From Thermohalobaculum sp039030915 (GTDB lineage Bacteria > Pseudomonadota > Alphaproteobacteria > Rhodobacterales > Rhodobacteraceae), in assembly GCA_039030915.1 (NCBI GenBank), contig JBCCDG010000003.1, forward strand, positions 30,939-94,938: a stretch of 64,000 nucleotides of DNA, written 5' to 3'. Made by a program: the position numbers and the translations under genes. This document shows positions 25,393 to 34,719 of the stretch, one piece after another (positions within the stretch are counted from its first letter, which is position 1; the number at the start of each line of letters is the position of its first letter). Under the pieces are notes generated by a model, which was given only the letters and a program-made list of their open reading frames with translations, was not told the origin of the DNA and did no database searches.

Positions 25393-26330
25393 CAGGCGTC
25401 CTCCCCGGTCGGAAGCCGCACACCCACCTGCCCCGTGATCCGGCCGTAGTGCTCCGGCCGGCGGTGACGCTTGAAGTCGAAGATCGTGGCCTTGCCGAAG
25501 GCTGTCGCGTCCATGTCGCAGGCATGCACGATCAGCTCGTCCCCCTCGGTCTCGGCACGGACCACCACGAACCCATCGGGATCAACGATCACGCTCCCGC
25601 CAATCAGCGGGTGCCCGTCCTCGACCCCGGCCTTGGCGATGCCGACCACCCAGGCCGCGTTCTGGTAAGCACCCGAGCACATCGAAAGCTCGGAGTGGTA
25701 GAGCCGCTTCTCCAGCCCCACGCCGCCCTTCTGGGAGTTCACCGAGGGCGTGTTGTAGCCGAGGATCACCAGTTCGCAGCCCTGCAGCCCCAGCTCGCGA
25801 TAGGCCTCCGGCCAGCGGCGGTCGTTGCAGACGAGCATCCCCATCCACGCGTCGAGATTGCGCCAGACCGGAAAGCCGAGATCTCCTGGCTCGAAATACC
25901 GCTTCTCGAGGTGCTGGAACGCCCGTTCGGTGTCGTATTCCGAATGTCCGGGCAAGTGCACCTTGCGGTACTTGCCGACGATCTTGGCCTCGGCATCCGT
26001 CACGATCTGCGTGTTGAAGTGCCGACCCTCCGGCGTCAGCTCCGCGTAGCCGAGACTGATGGCGATGCCGAGCTGGCGCGCACGGTCGAAGAGCGGTCGG
26101 GTCGCATCATTCGGCATCTCCCGCTCGAACCAGGCATCGACTTCGGCCTGATCCTCCATCCACCAGCGCGGAAAGAACGTGGTGAGGCAAAGCTCGGGAT
26201 AGACCACCAGCCCGCAGCCCGCCCTCTCGGCCTCCTCCAGCAGCGCCATCATGCGGGCGACCATTGCCTCCCGGCTCTCGGCCTTCTGGATCGGCCCCAT
26301 CTGGGCCCCGCCGATGACGATCTCGCGCAT
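25392..26330 (-). CDS. N-carbamoyl-D-amino-acid amidohydrolase-type nitrilase family enzyme
   Basis: A 312-residue carbon-nitrogen hydrolase that resembles D-carbamoylases, which release CO2 and NH3 from N-carbamoyl amino acids. The catalytic triad is complete: Glu46 (YPELCLTTFFPRW), Lys123 (KYRKVHLPG) and Cys168 (MLVCNDRRWPE). GHSEYDTERAFQHLEKRYFEPGD is typical of the subfamily. ATG 26330 (MREIVIGGAQ) is preferred to the one at 26351 because the fold starts there. Its stop shares one base with the next gene's start. It would act straight after the hydantoinase product. Confidence 0.92.
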   Translation of the reverse strand: MREIVIGGAQMGPIQKAESREAMVARMMALLEEAERAGCGLVVYPELCLTTFFPRWWMEDQAEVDAWFEREMPNDATRPLFDRARQLGIAISLGYAELTPEGRHFNTQIVTDAEAKIVGKYRKVHLPGHSEYDTERAFQHLEKRYFEPGDLGFPVWRNLDAWMGMLVCNDRRWPEAYRELGLQGCELVILGYNTPSVNSQKGGVGLEKRLYHSELSMCSGAYQNAAWVVGIAKAGVEDGHPLIGGSVIVDPDGFVVVRAETEGDELIVHACDMDATAFGKATIFDFKRHRRPEHYGRITGQVGVRLPTGEDA

Positions 26331-26394
26331 TGGGTCTCTCCTATCGGGCAAGGCTCAGGCTACGGCAACGGCGGCACGGATGGCCAGCGCCGGG

Positions 26395-27390
26395 TCAGGT
26401 GGGGGCCGGCATCCGGTCGGCGATGAGCGAGACGATCTCGAAAAGCACGGTGGAGGCGACCATCGACGTGATGTTGTTGGGCTGATCCTTCGTCGGCATC
26501 AGGCACACCACGTCACCGCCGATCACCTCCGCCCCGCGGATCGCGCGGAGGAGCCCCATCGCCTCGTCGATGCCGAAGCCGCCGACCCCGGGCTCGAGGT
26601 TGGAAACGGCGGGGGCGATGGTGGGGTCGAGGGCGTCCAGGTCGAAGGTGACGTAGACCGGCCCAGCCGCGATCCGGTCGGCCACCAGCGCCTCGGCCGC
26701 CTTCGCGCCGATCTCGCGATACCGCTCCATCGTCACCACCTCGTAGCCGAGGGCGCGGGAGGGGGCGAGCCAGTCGAGCGAGCGGGTGTGTCCGCGAAGG
26801 CCGATCTGAACGCTCCGCGCCGCGTCCACATGCCCTTCCCGCACCAGATACGCTGCCCAATGCGCGGCGGAGCGGCGGGCGCCGAGGAAATGGTCGAGCT
26901 GCTCGAAGGTATCCGTATGGGCATCGATATGCAGAAGCGCGGCCTTGCCTCCGCCCGTGAGCGGCGCACCCTCGCCCGCGATGCCCTTGAGGATGCCGCC
27001 GGTAATGGAATGGTCCCCGCCGATGGCAACGGGACGGGCCCCTGCCGCCGCCACGCCCGCAAAATGCTCCGTGATCCGCCGGATGCAGTCCTCGTTGTCA
27101 TTGGCCTGCGGCAACGCCACGTCCCCGAGGTCCCTGATCCGCGCCCGCGCCCAGGGATCGATGCCGAAGTCCGAATGCACCCGTCCTCCAAGCCAGGGGG
27201 AGACATTGCGCACCGCGCGGGGGCCGAGATGCTGGTCCCGCTCCGTCGTTCCGTTGCCCGTAGAGTGCGGCACGCCGACCAGCGCTATGTCCGCCGCCGC
27301 AGGATCGGTTTCCAGCGCGGCGCCGAGGAGCGTGGGGATACCCCACCAGTAGGTGCCCTCGAGCACGTCGTCATGGATATCGCCTGCCAT
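26395..27390 (-). CDS. Agmatinase/guanidino-acid ureohydrolase family enzyme
   Basis: The 331-residue enzyme has all binuclear manganese motifs of ureohydrolases: GGDHSITGG, LHIDAHTDTFEQ and FDLDALDPTIAPA. It should remove urea from a guanidino group. It could be an agmatinase, a guanidinobutyrase or an enzyme for another guanidino acid; these cannot be separated by eye. It starts 7 bases after the permease stop and precedes the carbamoylase by 64 bases, so it belongs to the transporter-hydantoinase operon. The ATG at 27390 matches the family start. Confidence 0.9.
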   Translation of the reverse strand: MAGDIHDDVLEGTYWWGIPTLLGAALETDPAAADIALVGVPHSTGNGTTERDQHLGPRAVRNVSPWLGGRVHSDFGIDPWARARIRDLGDVALPQANDNEDCIRRITEHFAGVAAAGARPVAIGGDHSITGGILKGIAGEGAPLTGGGKAALLHIDAHTDTFEQLDHFLGARRSAAHWAAYLVREGHVDAARSVQIGLRGHTRSLDWLAPSRALGYEVVTMERYREIGAKAAEALVADRIAAGPVYVTFDLDALDPTIAPAVSNLEPGVGGFGIDEAMGLLRAIRGAEVIGGDVVCLMPTKDQPNNITSMVASTVLFEIVSLIADRMPAPT

Positions 27391-27397
27391 CGCGCCC

Positions 27398-28060
27398 TCA
27401 CGCCACCCGGTTCTCGAAGCGGCTGATGAGCCGCACGACGGGCCACAGGATGGCGAGATAGATCGCCGCCGCAAGCACGATGGGCGAGGTGTTGTAGGTC
27501 ACGCTCCGCGCCAGTTGCGCCTCGTGCAGCATCTCGGAGAGGGACACCACGGAGGCGAGCGAGGTGAGCTTCACCACTTCCACCGTGTTCGAGACGAGGT
27601 CGGGCAGCACGTTACGCACAGCCTGGGGCAGCACCACATAGCCCATTGCCTGCGCGTGGCTGAGCCCGGTCGAACGCGCGGCCTCCATCTGACCATGCGC
27701 CACCGAGCCGATGCCGGCGCGAAAGATCTCCCCGTAATAAGCCGAGTTATTGAGGAGAAAGGCGAAGGCGACCGCGACGAACGGGTCGAGCCGCACGCCC
27801 GCGAAGGGCAGCCCCGCATAGACGAAGATGAGGAGCACGAGCGGCGGGATCGCGCGGAAGAGATCGATGAGCGCGACGGTCGGCCAGCGGAGCCATCGCC
27901 GGCGCGACATCGCGGCCAATGCCGTCAGCAGCCCCCCGACAAGGCCGAGGGGGATGACGACGGCGCAGAGAAGCAACGTCATGCCCAGGCCCGAGAGGAT
28001 CGTCGGCCAGGCGAGGGCCATGATCTCGAGGTTCAGGAACTGCTCGGCGAATGCCTCCAT
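27398..28060 (-). CDS. Polar amino-acid ABC transporter permease (second)
   Basis: A 220-residue inner-membrane permease of the HisM/GlnP type with several membrane helices. The EAA loop that contacts the ATPase is visible as GQMEAARSTGLSHAQAMGYVVLPQA, and the family motif IDLFRAIPPLVLLIF near the middle. ATG 28060 overlaps the first permease's stop as ATGA. It forms a heterodimer with the gene just upstream and serves the importer of this operon. Confidence 0.93.
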   Translation of the reverse strand: MEAFAEQFLNLEIMALAWPTILSGLGMTLLLCAVVIPLGLVGGLLTALAAMSRRRWLRWPTVALIDLFRAIPPLVLLIFVYAGLPFAGVRLDPFVAVAFAFLLNNSAYYGEIFRAGIGSVAHGQMEAARSTGLSHAQAMGYVVLPQAVRNVLPDLVSNTVEVVKLTSLASVVSLSEMLHEAQLARSVTYNTSPIVLAAAIYLAILWPVVRLISRFENRVA

Positions 28061-28734
28061 CAGACGCGCCTCCACGCAAAGCGCGTCTCCAGCCAGCGTG
28101 AGAGGATCACGAGCGGGAGGAAGATGGCGATGTAGGCCACGGCGGCGAGAAGCAGCGGCGAGGCATTGCCCGAGAAGGACTGTGCCGTGGTGGCCTGGTT
28201 CAGGATGTCGGAGACGCCGATCACCGTGCCGAGTGCCGTCATCTTGGTGACCGCGATGGCGCGGTTGGTGAGTGGCGGGATCGCGAGGCGCACCGCCTGC
28301 GGCAGAACGATCCAGATGAGCGTGGCGCCCCGGCGGAGACCCGTGGAGCGCGCCGCCTCCCATTGTCCTTTGGGCACGCTGGCGATCCCGGCCCAGAAGA
28401 TCTCCTCTGCGAAGGCGGCGAGAACGAGGGTGAGCACGGCGAAGAGGACCAGGAAGGACGAAAGGAAGACGCCTACGGAGGGCAGCCCGAAATAGGCGAT
28501 CAGGATCAGCACCAAGGGCGGCAGCGCACGGAAGATGTCGGCATATCCGATCACCAGCGCCCGGACCGCCAGTGGCGAGAGCGCACGGAGCGTTGCGAGC
28601 CCGAGCCCCAGCGCCGTGCCGGCAAGCACGATCAGCACCGAAAGCGCGACGGTGACGCCCATGCCCTCGAGGATCGAAGGGGCATATTTCGCGAGCACCT
28701 CAGCGTTCAGGAACGCGTCGCCGAAATTGCCCAT
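28060..28734 (-). CDS. Polar amino-acid ABC transporter permease (first)
   Basis: A 224-residue inner-membrane permease. Motifs are YADIFRALPPLVLILIAYFGLP and the ATPase-contact loop GQWEAARSTGLRRGATLIWIVLPQAVR. ATG 28734 overlaps the ATP-binding gene's stop by four bases, and its own stop overlaps the second permease start. The two permeases are clearly diverged from each other, as usual for a heterodimer. Confidence 0.93.
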   Translation of the reverse strand: MGNFGDAFLNAEVLAKYAPSILEGMGVTVALSVLIVLAGTALGLGLATLRALSPLAVRALVIGYADIFRALPPLVLILIAYFGLPSVGVFLSSFLVLFAVLTLVLAAFAEEIFWAGIASVPKGQWEAARSTGLRRGATLIWIVLPQAVRLAIPPLTNRAIAVTKMTALGTVIGVSDILNQATTAQSFSGNASPLLLAAVAYIAIFLPLVILSRWLETRFAWRRV

Positions 28735-29504
28735 CAGGCGGCGACCCTCGCGAGGAAGCTCTGGAGCCGCTCGGCCTTGGGCGCAGCGAAGAGGGTCTCC
28801 GGCGCTCCCTCCTCCACGATGCGGCCGGCGTCCAAGAAGACCACCCGGTCGGCGGCCTCGCGGGCAAAGCGCATCTCGTGGCTGACGACGACCATGGTCA
28901 TGCCGTCCGCCTTCAGCTCCCGCATCACGGCCAACACGTCGCCCACAAGCTCGGGGTCGAGCGCGGAGGTCGGCTCGTCGAAGAGCATCACGCGCGGCTC
29001 GAGCGCCATCGCGCGGGCAATGGCGACACGCTGCTGCTGTCCGCCCGAAAGCTCGGCCGGCCGGTTCGCGGCCTTGTCGGCGAGGCCCACGCGATCCAGC
29101 GCCTCGCGCCCCCGCGCGTCCGCCGCCGCCCGGGGCAGACGCAACACCTTGCGCAGCGCGAGCGTGACATTCCCTAGCGCGTCGAGATGCGGGTAGAGGT
29201 TGAAGCTCTGGAAGACCATGCCGATGCGCCGGCGCACCGCGTCGAGGTCCACGCCCGGCGCCGCGACGTTGCGCCCCTCGAGCAGCACGGCGCCATCGTC
29301 CGGCCGCTCCAGCAGGTTGCAGCACCGCAGCAGCGTCGACTTGCCAGATCCCGAGGGGCCGATGAGGAAAACGAGCTCCCGCTCCGACACCTTGAGGTCG
29401 ACGCCCTTCAGCGCCTTGAAATCGCCGAAGCGCTTCGAGACGCCTGCAAGCTCCAGGATCGGCTGCACCGGTTCAGCAGCCAGGCGCGTGGTCGTCCTCC
29501 ACAT
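28734..29504 (-). CDS. Polar amino-acid ABC transporter ATP-binding protein
   Basis: The cytoplasmic ATPase of the importer, 256 residues, has Walker A GPSGSGKST, signature LSGGQQQRVAIARAMA, Walker B VMLFDEPTSALDPE and the switch histidine in VVSHEMRFA. The ATG at 29504 overlaps the end of the solute-binding gene by 32 bases and has GAGGG upstream. A GTG at 29468 (reading MQPILELAGVSKRFG) lies just past that gene's stop and would give the more usual N-terminus, so the start is uncertain. Confidence 0.93.
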   Translation of the reverse strand: MWRTTTRLAAEPVQPILELAGVSKRFGDFKALKGVDLKVSERELVFLIGPSGSGKSTLLRCCNLLERPDDGAVLLEGRNVAAPGVDLDAVRRRIGMVFQSFNLYPHLDALGNVTLALRKVLRLPRAAADARGREALDRVGLADKAANRPAELSGGQQQRVAIARAMALEPRVMLFDEPTSALDPELVGDVLAVMRELKADGMTMVVVSHEMRFAREAADRVVFLDAGRIVEEGAPETLFAAPKAERLQSFLARVAA

Positions 29505-30300
29505 AGCCCTCGAAGCCGGGCTGACCCCAGCCCTTCATGGGCGTAAGGGCGGCGGAACCCTCGGCCTCGGCCACGCCGAACCACTTCTCGTGGAGCCCGG
29601 CGATGGTGCCGTCCTCCTTCATGCATTCGATCACGGCCTCGACCGTGCGGCGGAGCTCGTCGTCCTCCTTGCGGAAAGGCATGCCCCAGACCTTGCCGGT
29701 CGAGAACAGGTAGCTGAGCTTGATCGCCGGGTTCTTCGACACAGCGAAGGCGCTCACGGTGTTTCCTGCCACATTGGCGAAGGCGCGACCCGAGACGACC
29801 GCCTGCACGGCATCCGTGTTGGTGCCGTAGCTCTCCACCGTCCAGCCGATCTCGTCCTCGAGCTCGCGGGCCCAGCTGTCATAGGCCGAGCCCTTGTTGA
29901 CCGCGATGGTCTTGCCCTGGAAGCCCTCGAGCGTCGTCACCTCCTCCGCATCGGCGCGGACCACGAACTGGAAGTCCGTGTTGAGATAGCCCTCGGAGAA
30001 GAGCAGGTTGCCGGCGCGCTCCTCCGTGATCGTCGTCGGCGCCACCACGAAGTCGTAGGTACCGGCCTGCAAGCCCGGCAGAATACCGGACCATTGGGTA
30101 GCCACGATGTCCATCTCCACGCCGAGCCGTTCGCCGATGAGCGTGGCGAGATCGACGTTGAAGCCTTCGACGCCGCCGCCGAGCTTGGGCATGGCATGGG
30201 GTGCAAAGGTGCCGTCGAGGGCGACGGTGTATTTGTCCTTCGCGGCGAGAGGGGCGGCTGCGAGGACGGAAAGGGCGAAGGCTGCGAGCGCGATACGCAT
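29473..30300 (-). CDS. Solute-binding protein of the polar amino-acid ABC importer
   Basis: A 275-residue periplasmic binding protein of family 3. A signal peptide (MRIALAAFALSVLAAAPLAA) ends before KDKYTVALDGTFAPHAMP. The family 3 core is visible in GGVEGFNVDLATLIGERLG and LQAGTYDFVVAPTTITEERA. AGGAG lies ahead of ATG 30300. Being first in the operon, it probably follows the promoter in the spacer 30301-30518. Its ligand may be an amino acid, a hydantoin or a guanidino compound, given the downstream enzymes. Confidence 0.93.
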   Translation of the reverse strand: MRIALAAFALSVLAAAPLAAKDKYTVALDGTFAPHAMPKLGGGVEGFNVDLATLIGERLGVEMDIVATQWSGILPGLQAGTYDFVVAPTTITEERAGNLLFSEGYLNTDFQFVVRADAEEVTTLEGFQGKTIAVNKGSAYDSWARELEDEIGWTVESYGTNTDAVQAVVSGRAFANVAGNTVSAFAVSKNPAIKLSYLFSTGKVWGMPFRKEDDELRRTVEAVIECMKEDGTIAGLHEKWFGVAEAEGSAALTPMKGWGQPGFEGYVEDDHAPGC

Positions 30301-30518
30301 GAGAGGCTTCTCCTGTGGGGTTAGTTGATGCCTTGGAAAGCACTCTTGCGTCCAAAATGCCGCTTGGGAAGCCTCGAGTTGGCTCGATGCGTCATTTACG
30401 GGCAGCATGGACCCAGCCGAACGCCATCGCTCGCCTGGTTCGACCGTGTGACCCTGCGGCGCTGGACCGACAGGTAAGCGAGGCAACCGCCGCCCGTTGC
30501 ACCCGGGTTGCTGCGGTT

Positions 30519-32141
30519 CTACCCAGCCCGCTCATAGACGATCTCGCCGCCGCGGATGGTCATGTCGCAGGCCGCCTCATCGCGGATCTCGTGCGGCTCC
30601 AGCGCGCCGAGGTCGTGGCTGAAGACCGCGATATCGGCGAGCTGACCGGGCGCGAGCCGCCCCTTCCGGTGCTCCGCATGCTCCCCGAACGCGCTGGCCC
30701 AGGTATAGGCGTGCAGCGCATCGTCGAGACCGACCGTCTGGTCCGGGCCGATCACCGCGCCCGTCCGGGTCTGGCGGGTGAGCATGGTGAAGATGTTGTT
30801 GAAGGTGTTCGCATCCGTCACTGGCGTGTCGGTGGACGCCGAAGGCACGAGCCCATCCTCGATGAAACTGCGCAAGGGATAGCAGGCATCGCGCCGCGCC
30901 TGATCGAAGAGCTCGAAATACCCGTCGCCCATCTCGTAGATGAAGCTCGGCTGCGGCGCAGCGATCAGACCGAGGCGGGCCATCCGGGCGCGCTGATCTG
31001 CCGTGACGAAACCGCAATGCTCGATCCGGTGCCGCCGCTGGGGCATGGGCTGGTGGCCGAGCGCGTTCTCATAGCCCGTCAGGACCTGCTCGATGGCCGC
31101 GTCGCCGATGGCATGGATCGCCATCTGGTAGCCTAGGCCGTGGAAACGGGCGATCTCCGCATGGCAGATCGCGTCTTCGTACGTCAGCACGCCATATGTC
31201 TGGGGCTCGCCGAGATAGGGCTGCGTCATCGCCGCTGTGCGACCGCCCGCGCTGCCGTCGGTGAAGAGCTTCACGGGGCCGATGCGCAGCATGTCGTCGC
31301 CGACCCCGGTGATCAGCCCCTGCTCCGCCGCCGCTTGCGCGATGCCATGCGGCGGATCGCCGAGAAGGCATTGGTAGGTCCGCACCGGCAGGCGGCGGGT
31401 GCGCTGCGCCGTCCGGTAGGCCGCCAACTCCCGCGCGCCGCAGATCATGCCGACGGCCGCGTCCATGACGGAGGTGATGCCGAGGGAGAGGCAGTACCGC
31501 CCCGCCCGCTCGATGGCCGCCACCAGCGCCGCGTCCGAAGGCTGCGGCAAGACGGCCTCCACCGGCTCGCGTCCGTTCTCGGCGAGAAGCCCCGTGAGCC
31601 GACCGTCGCGCCGTTCGATCAGCCCGCCATAGGGCACCGGTGTCTCGGGCGTCAGCCCTGCGGCCGCCATCGCGCGCGTGTTAACCACCGAAAGATGCCC
31701 GCAGGTCCGGACGAGGTAGACCGGATGCTCGGGCGCGGCCTCGTCCAGATCGTCGACGGTGGGGTGAAGGCGGGACTGGAAGCGCGTCTGGTCATAGCCG
31801 CGGGCGAAGATCCACTCTCCCTTCGGCGTCACCTCCGCCCGCGCGCGGATGGCGGCCTTCAGCGCCTCCAGCGTGGGCGCCGTGTCGGCCCGCACGTCCA
31901 CCGCGGCCATGGCGAGGCCGAGGGGCAGAAGATGCAGGTGCGCGTCGTTGAGCCCCGGCGTCGCCATCCGGCCCGCGAGTTCGATCACCCGCGTCGAGTG
32001 CCCGATGAGCGGCGCGATCTCGTCCGCCCGTCCCGTCGCCAGCACCACGCCGTTCCAGAGGGCGACCGCCTCGGCCACGCCCTCCGCCTTACCGCACCAG
32101 ACCCGCCCGCCCGTGAGCACGATGTCGGCAGATGGTGTCAT
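30519..32141 (-). CDS. YtcJ-type metal-dependent amidohydrolase
   Basis: A 540-residue amidohydrolase-superfamily protein (amidohydrolase 3, YtcJ-like). The metal ligands appear in NDAHLHL, MAIHAIGDAAIE, RRHRIEHCGF and STDTPVTDA, and the KLFTDGSAGGRTA stretch carries the bridging lysine. Members hydrolyse varied amides, and the substrate cannot be predicted. ATG 32141 matches the family start. It lies 218 bases upstream of the importer operon on the same strand and is divergent from the aldolase gene, so co-regulation with the hydantoinase cluster is possible. Confidence 0.9.
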   Translation of the reverse strand: MTPSADIVLTGGRVWCGKAEGVAEAVALWNGVVLATGRADEIAPLIGHSTRVIELAGRMATPGLNDAHLHLLPLGLAMAAVDVRADTAPTLEALKAAIRARAEVTPKGEWIFARGYDQTRFQSRLHPTVDDLDEAAPEHPVYLVRTCGHLSVVNTRAMAAAGLTPETPVPYGGLIERRDGRLTGLLAENGREPVEAVLPQPSDAALVAAIERAGRYCLSLGITSVMDAAVGMICGARELAAYRTAQRTRRLPVRTYQCLLGDPPHGIAQAAAEQGLITGVGDDMLRIGPVKLFTDGSAGGRTAAMTQPYLGEPQTYGVLTYEDAICHAEIARFHGLGYQMAIHAIGDAAIEQVLTGYENALGHQPMPQRRHRIEHCGFVTADQRARMARLGLIAAPQPSFIYEMGDGYFELFDQARRDACYPLRSFIEDGLVPSASTDTPVTDANTFNNIFTMLTRQTRTGAVIGPDQTVGLDDALHAYTWASAFGEHAEHRKGRLAPGQLADIAVFSHDLGALEPHEIRDEAACDMTIRGGEIVYERAG

Positions 32142-32288
32142 AGCGGCCTCTCCGAATGGGTTTGCCGTGAGGGGATACGATGGCGAAGGCGAGCGCAAGC
32201 GGACCTCGACCAATCCATCTGCAACCTTCGGTGGCAGGACCGCGGGCGAACCGCTAGGCTGAAGGCAAGCGCAGCCAGGGAGGCCCCG

Positions 32289-33044
32289 ATGCCCGAAGAC
32301 ATGAGCCATGACATCGATATCACCCAGGCAAAGCGGGATCTGGCCGCCGCGTACCGGCTGATCGCGCATTTCGGCCTCGATGACGGGATCTACACCCATA
32401 TCTCCATGCGCGTGGGCGAGGACCGGTTCCTGCTCAATCCCTTCGGCCTCAGCTTCGACGAGATCCGAGCGTCGAACCTCGTGACCATCGATCATGAGGG
32501 ACGGATCGTGGACGACCCGCATGGCGGCGGGGTCAATGTCGCCGGCTTCACCATCCACTCCGCCGTTCATATGGCAAGGCACGACGTGGCCTGTGTGGCG
32601 CACACCCACACGGTCGCGGGCGTCGCGGTATCGAGCCAGGAAGACGGGCTCCTGCCGCTCAACCAATGGTCGCTCGAGTTCTACAATCGGATCGCGTTTC
32701 ACGACTACGAGGGCATCGCGCTCGACCTCGACGAGCGGGACCGTCTGGTGGCCGATCTCGGCCCTATCAACACGATGATCCTGCGTAACCACGGCATGCT
32801 CACCTGCGGGGAGACCGTGGGCAAGGCGATCAAGCGGATGCTGAACCTCGAGCGGGCCTGCAAGGCGCAGGTCGCAGCGCTGGCCGGTGGTGTGCAGCTC
32901 CGCTGGCCGGATCACATCGTCTGCGAGCGAACCGCGCAGCAATATGAGGGCGGCGGCGCCTCCAGCTCCGCCCGCGAGGTCGACCACCAGTGGCTCGCCT
33001 ATCTCCGCCTGCTCGACCGCGTGGCGCCGGACTACAAGGACTGA
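32289..33044 (+). CDS. Class II aldolase/adducin-family protein
   Basis: A 251-residue zinc-dependent class II aldolase domain. The zinc histidines are in CVAHTHTVAGVA and ILRNHGMLTCG, with the acidic base region early (YTHISMRVG). Related proteins are fuculose-phosphate-type aldolases and decarboxylases, but many homologues next to amino-acid or nitrogen genes have no known substrate. The ATG at 32289 is the first in frame after the divergent spacer; a long open frame upstream is antisense to the amidohydrolase. The cupin gene follows after 5 bases. Confidence 0.9.
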   Translation: MPEDMSHDIDITQAKRDLAAAYRLIAHFGLDDGIYTHISMRVGEDRFLLNPFGLSFDEIRASNLVTIDHEGRIVDDPHGGGVNVAGFTIHSAVHMARHDVACVAHTHTVAGVAVSSQEDGLLPLNQWSLEFYNRIAFHDYEGIALDLDERDRLVADLGPINTMILRNHGMLTCGETVGKAIKRMLNLERACKAQVAALAGGVQLRWPDHIVCERTAQQYEGGGASSSAREVDHQWLAYLRLLDRVAPDYKD

Positions 33045-33049
33045 CGGCC

Positions 33050-33355
33050 ATGTGCCGCCAACCCACCGTCGGCACGGCCAAAGGCACTGTCCTCATCGAG
33101 AACGGGCGCACGCGGGTGACCGAATGGCGCTTTGCCAAGCGCGGGGACAACACGGGCTGGCACCGCCACGAGTTCGACTACGTGGTCGTCCCGCTCTTCG
33201 ATGGCGCGCTTGCAATCGAAGGACCGGACGGCAGCGTGACCGAGGCGCCGATGCAAAACGGCGTGCCCTATTTCCGCGCCCTCGGTGTCGAGCATGACGT
33301 GGTCAACGCTAATGACTTCGAGTGCGCCTTTATCGAGATCGAGTTCCTGTCCTGA
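33050..33355 (+). CDS. Small cupin-domain protein (BauB-like)
   Basis: A 101-residue single cupin barrel. The metal-binding motif is in GWHRHEFDYVVVPLFDGAL, and the second half ends ALGVEHDVVNANDFECAFIEIE. Similar small cupins are annotated BauB and accompany beta-alanine or other amino-acid genes without proven chemistry. It starts 5 bases after the aldolase stop, so the two are probably translated from one message. Confidence 0.85.
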   Translation: MCRQPTVGTAKGTVLIENGRTRVTEWRFAKRGDNTGWHRHEFDYVVVPLFDGALAIEGPDGSVTEAPMQNGVPYFRALGVEHDVVNANDFECAFIEIEFLS

Positions 33356-33480
33356 CGGCGACCCTTCCCGCGGCATGACCGCCCATCGCAAAACTGAGGG
33401 TTGAACGCGGACTGAATATGTCGCGGAATGGTACGTGAGGCGCCCGCGAGAGCGCGCCCGTCCACCTAGGAGGAAATCTT

Positions 33481-34719
33481 ATGACGCGACTTCTTCTGAG
33501 CGTCGCCGCCGCGGCGATCGCTCTCCCCGCGGCTGCGGCCGACAATCTCGAAAAGCTCAGCCAGTTCAAGGTCACCGGCGTGACGGACTTCACGGTGATC
33601 GAGCAGGACGGCCCCAGCGCCGACGCGATCAGGAAGACGCTGGAGCGCATCGAGCTGCCCGACGGCTTCGAGATCTCGCTCTACGCCCTGGTGCCGGACG
33701 CACGCCACATGGCGGTGGGTCCCCAGGGCATCGTCACGTTTGTCGGGACGCGCAAGACCGAAGTCTGGGCCGTGACGGATCGGGACAAGGATCGCGTCGC
33801 GGACGAGGTGAAGAACTTCGCACCCTCGATCGACTTCGCGATCCCCAACGCGGTCTGCTTCTCGCCGGACGGGTTCCTCTACACCGTCGAGCGCAATCGC
33901 GTTCTGGTCTTCCCCGCGGCCGAGTTCTTCTACGAGAGCCCCGACGTGGCCGCCTTCAACGTATTGGCCGAGGGCGAACTGATCCCGGTGGAGGAGGAGA
34001 GCTTCAACCACACCGCGCGCGTCTGCGACGTGGGGCCGGACGGCAAGCTCTACATCTCGCTCGGCCAGCCTTTCAACGTCGCCCCGCCAGAGAAGCTCGA
34101 GCTCTATAACGAGACCGGCATCGGGGGCATCATCCGGATCAATACGGATGGCTCGGGCCGCGAAGTCTATACCTATGGCGTCCGCAACTCGGTGGGGCAT
34201 GACTTCCATCCCGAGACGGGCGAGCTTTGGTGGACTGACAACCAGGTCGACGGCATGGGCGACGACATCCCGCCGGGCGAGCTCAATCGCCAGACCGAGG
34301 CCGGCCAGCACTTCGGCCATCCGTGGTTCGGTGGCGGCGAGGTGCGCACGAACGAGTACAAGGGCGAGGAAGTGCCCATCGACGTGGTGCATCCGGTGGT
34401 CGAGACGGTGGCGCATGCGGCCGATCTCGGCATGATGTTCTACACTGGCAACCAGTTCCCGGCGAAGTACAAGAACGCCATCTTCTCGGCGCAGCACGGC
34501 TCCTGGAACCGCACCACGCCAATCGGCGCGCGCGTGATGGTCACGTTCATCAACGAAGACGGGACCGCTACGATGGAGCCCTTCGCGGAAGGCTGGCTCG
34601 ATGAGAGCACCGGTGAATATCTCGGCCGCCCGGTCGATGTCGCCCAGCTAAGGGACGGCTCGATCCTGGTCTCCGACGATCTCGCCGGCGCGATCTACCG
34701 CATCGCTTACACGCGCTGA
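33481..34719 (+). CDS. PQQ-dependent sorbosone/aldose dehydrogenase-like protein
   Basis: A 412-residue exported six-bladed beta-propeller of the soluble glucose/L-sorbosone dehydrogenase family. A signal peptide (MTRLLLSVAAAAIALPAAAA) places it in the periplasm. Family landmarks are YTYGVRNSVGHDFHPETGELWWTDNQVD and AQHGSWNRTTPIGARV, the latter carrying the RTxP-type cofactor-side region. AGGAGG lies 6-11 bases before the ATG. Its stop overlaps the cytochrome c start by one base, and pqqABCDE follow, so enzyme, electron acceptor and cofactor genes are together. The natural substrate (sugar, aldehyde or alcohol) is unknown. Confidence 0.92.
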   Translation: MTRLLLSVAAAAIALPAAAADNLEKLSQFKVTGVTDFTVIEQDGPSADAIRKTLERIELPDGFEISLYALVPDARHMAVGPQGIVTFVGTRKTEVWAVTDRDKDRVADEVKNFAPSIDFAIPNAVCFSPDGFLYTVERNRVLVFPAAEFFYESPDVAAFNVLAEGELIPVEEESFNHTARVCDVGPDGKLYISLGQPFNVAPPEKLELYNETGIGGIIRINTDGSGREVYTYGVRNSVGHDFHPETGELWWTDNQVDGMGDDIPPGELNRQTEAGQHFGHPWFGGGEVRTNEYKGEEVPIDVVHPVVETVAHAADLGMMFYTGNQFPAKYKNAIFSAQHGSWNRTTPIGARVMVTFINEDGTATMEPFAEGWLDESTGEYLGRPVDVAQLRDGSILVSDDLAGAIYRIAYTR

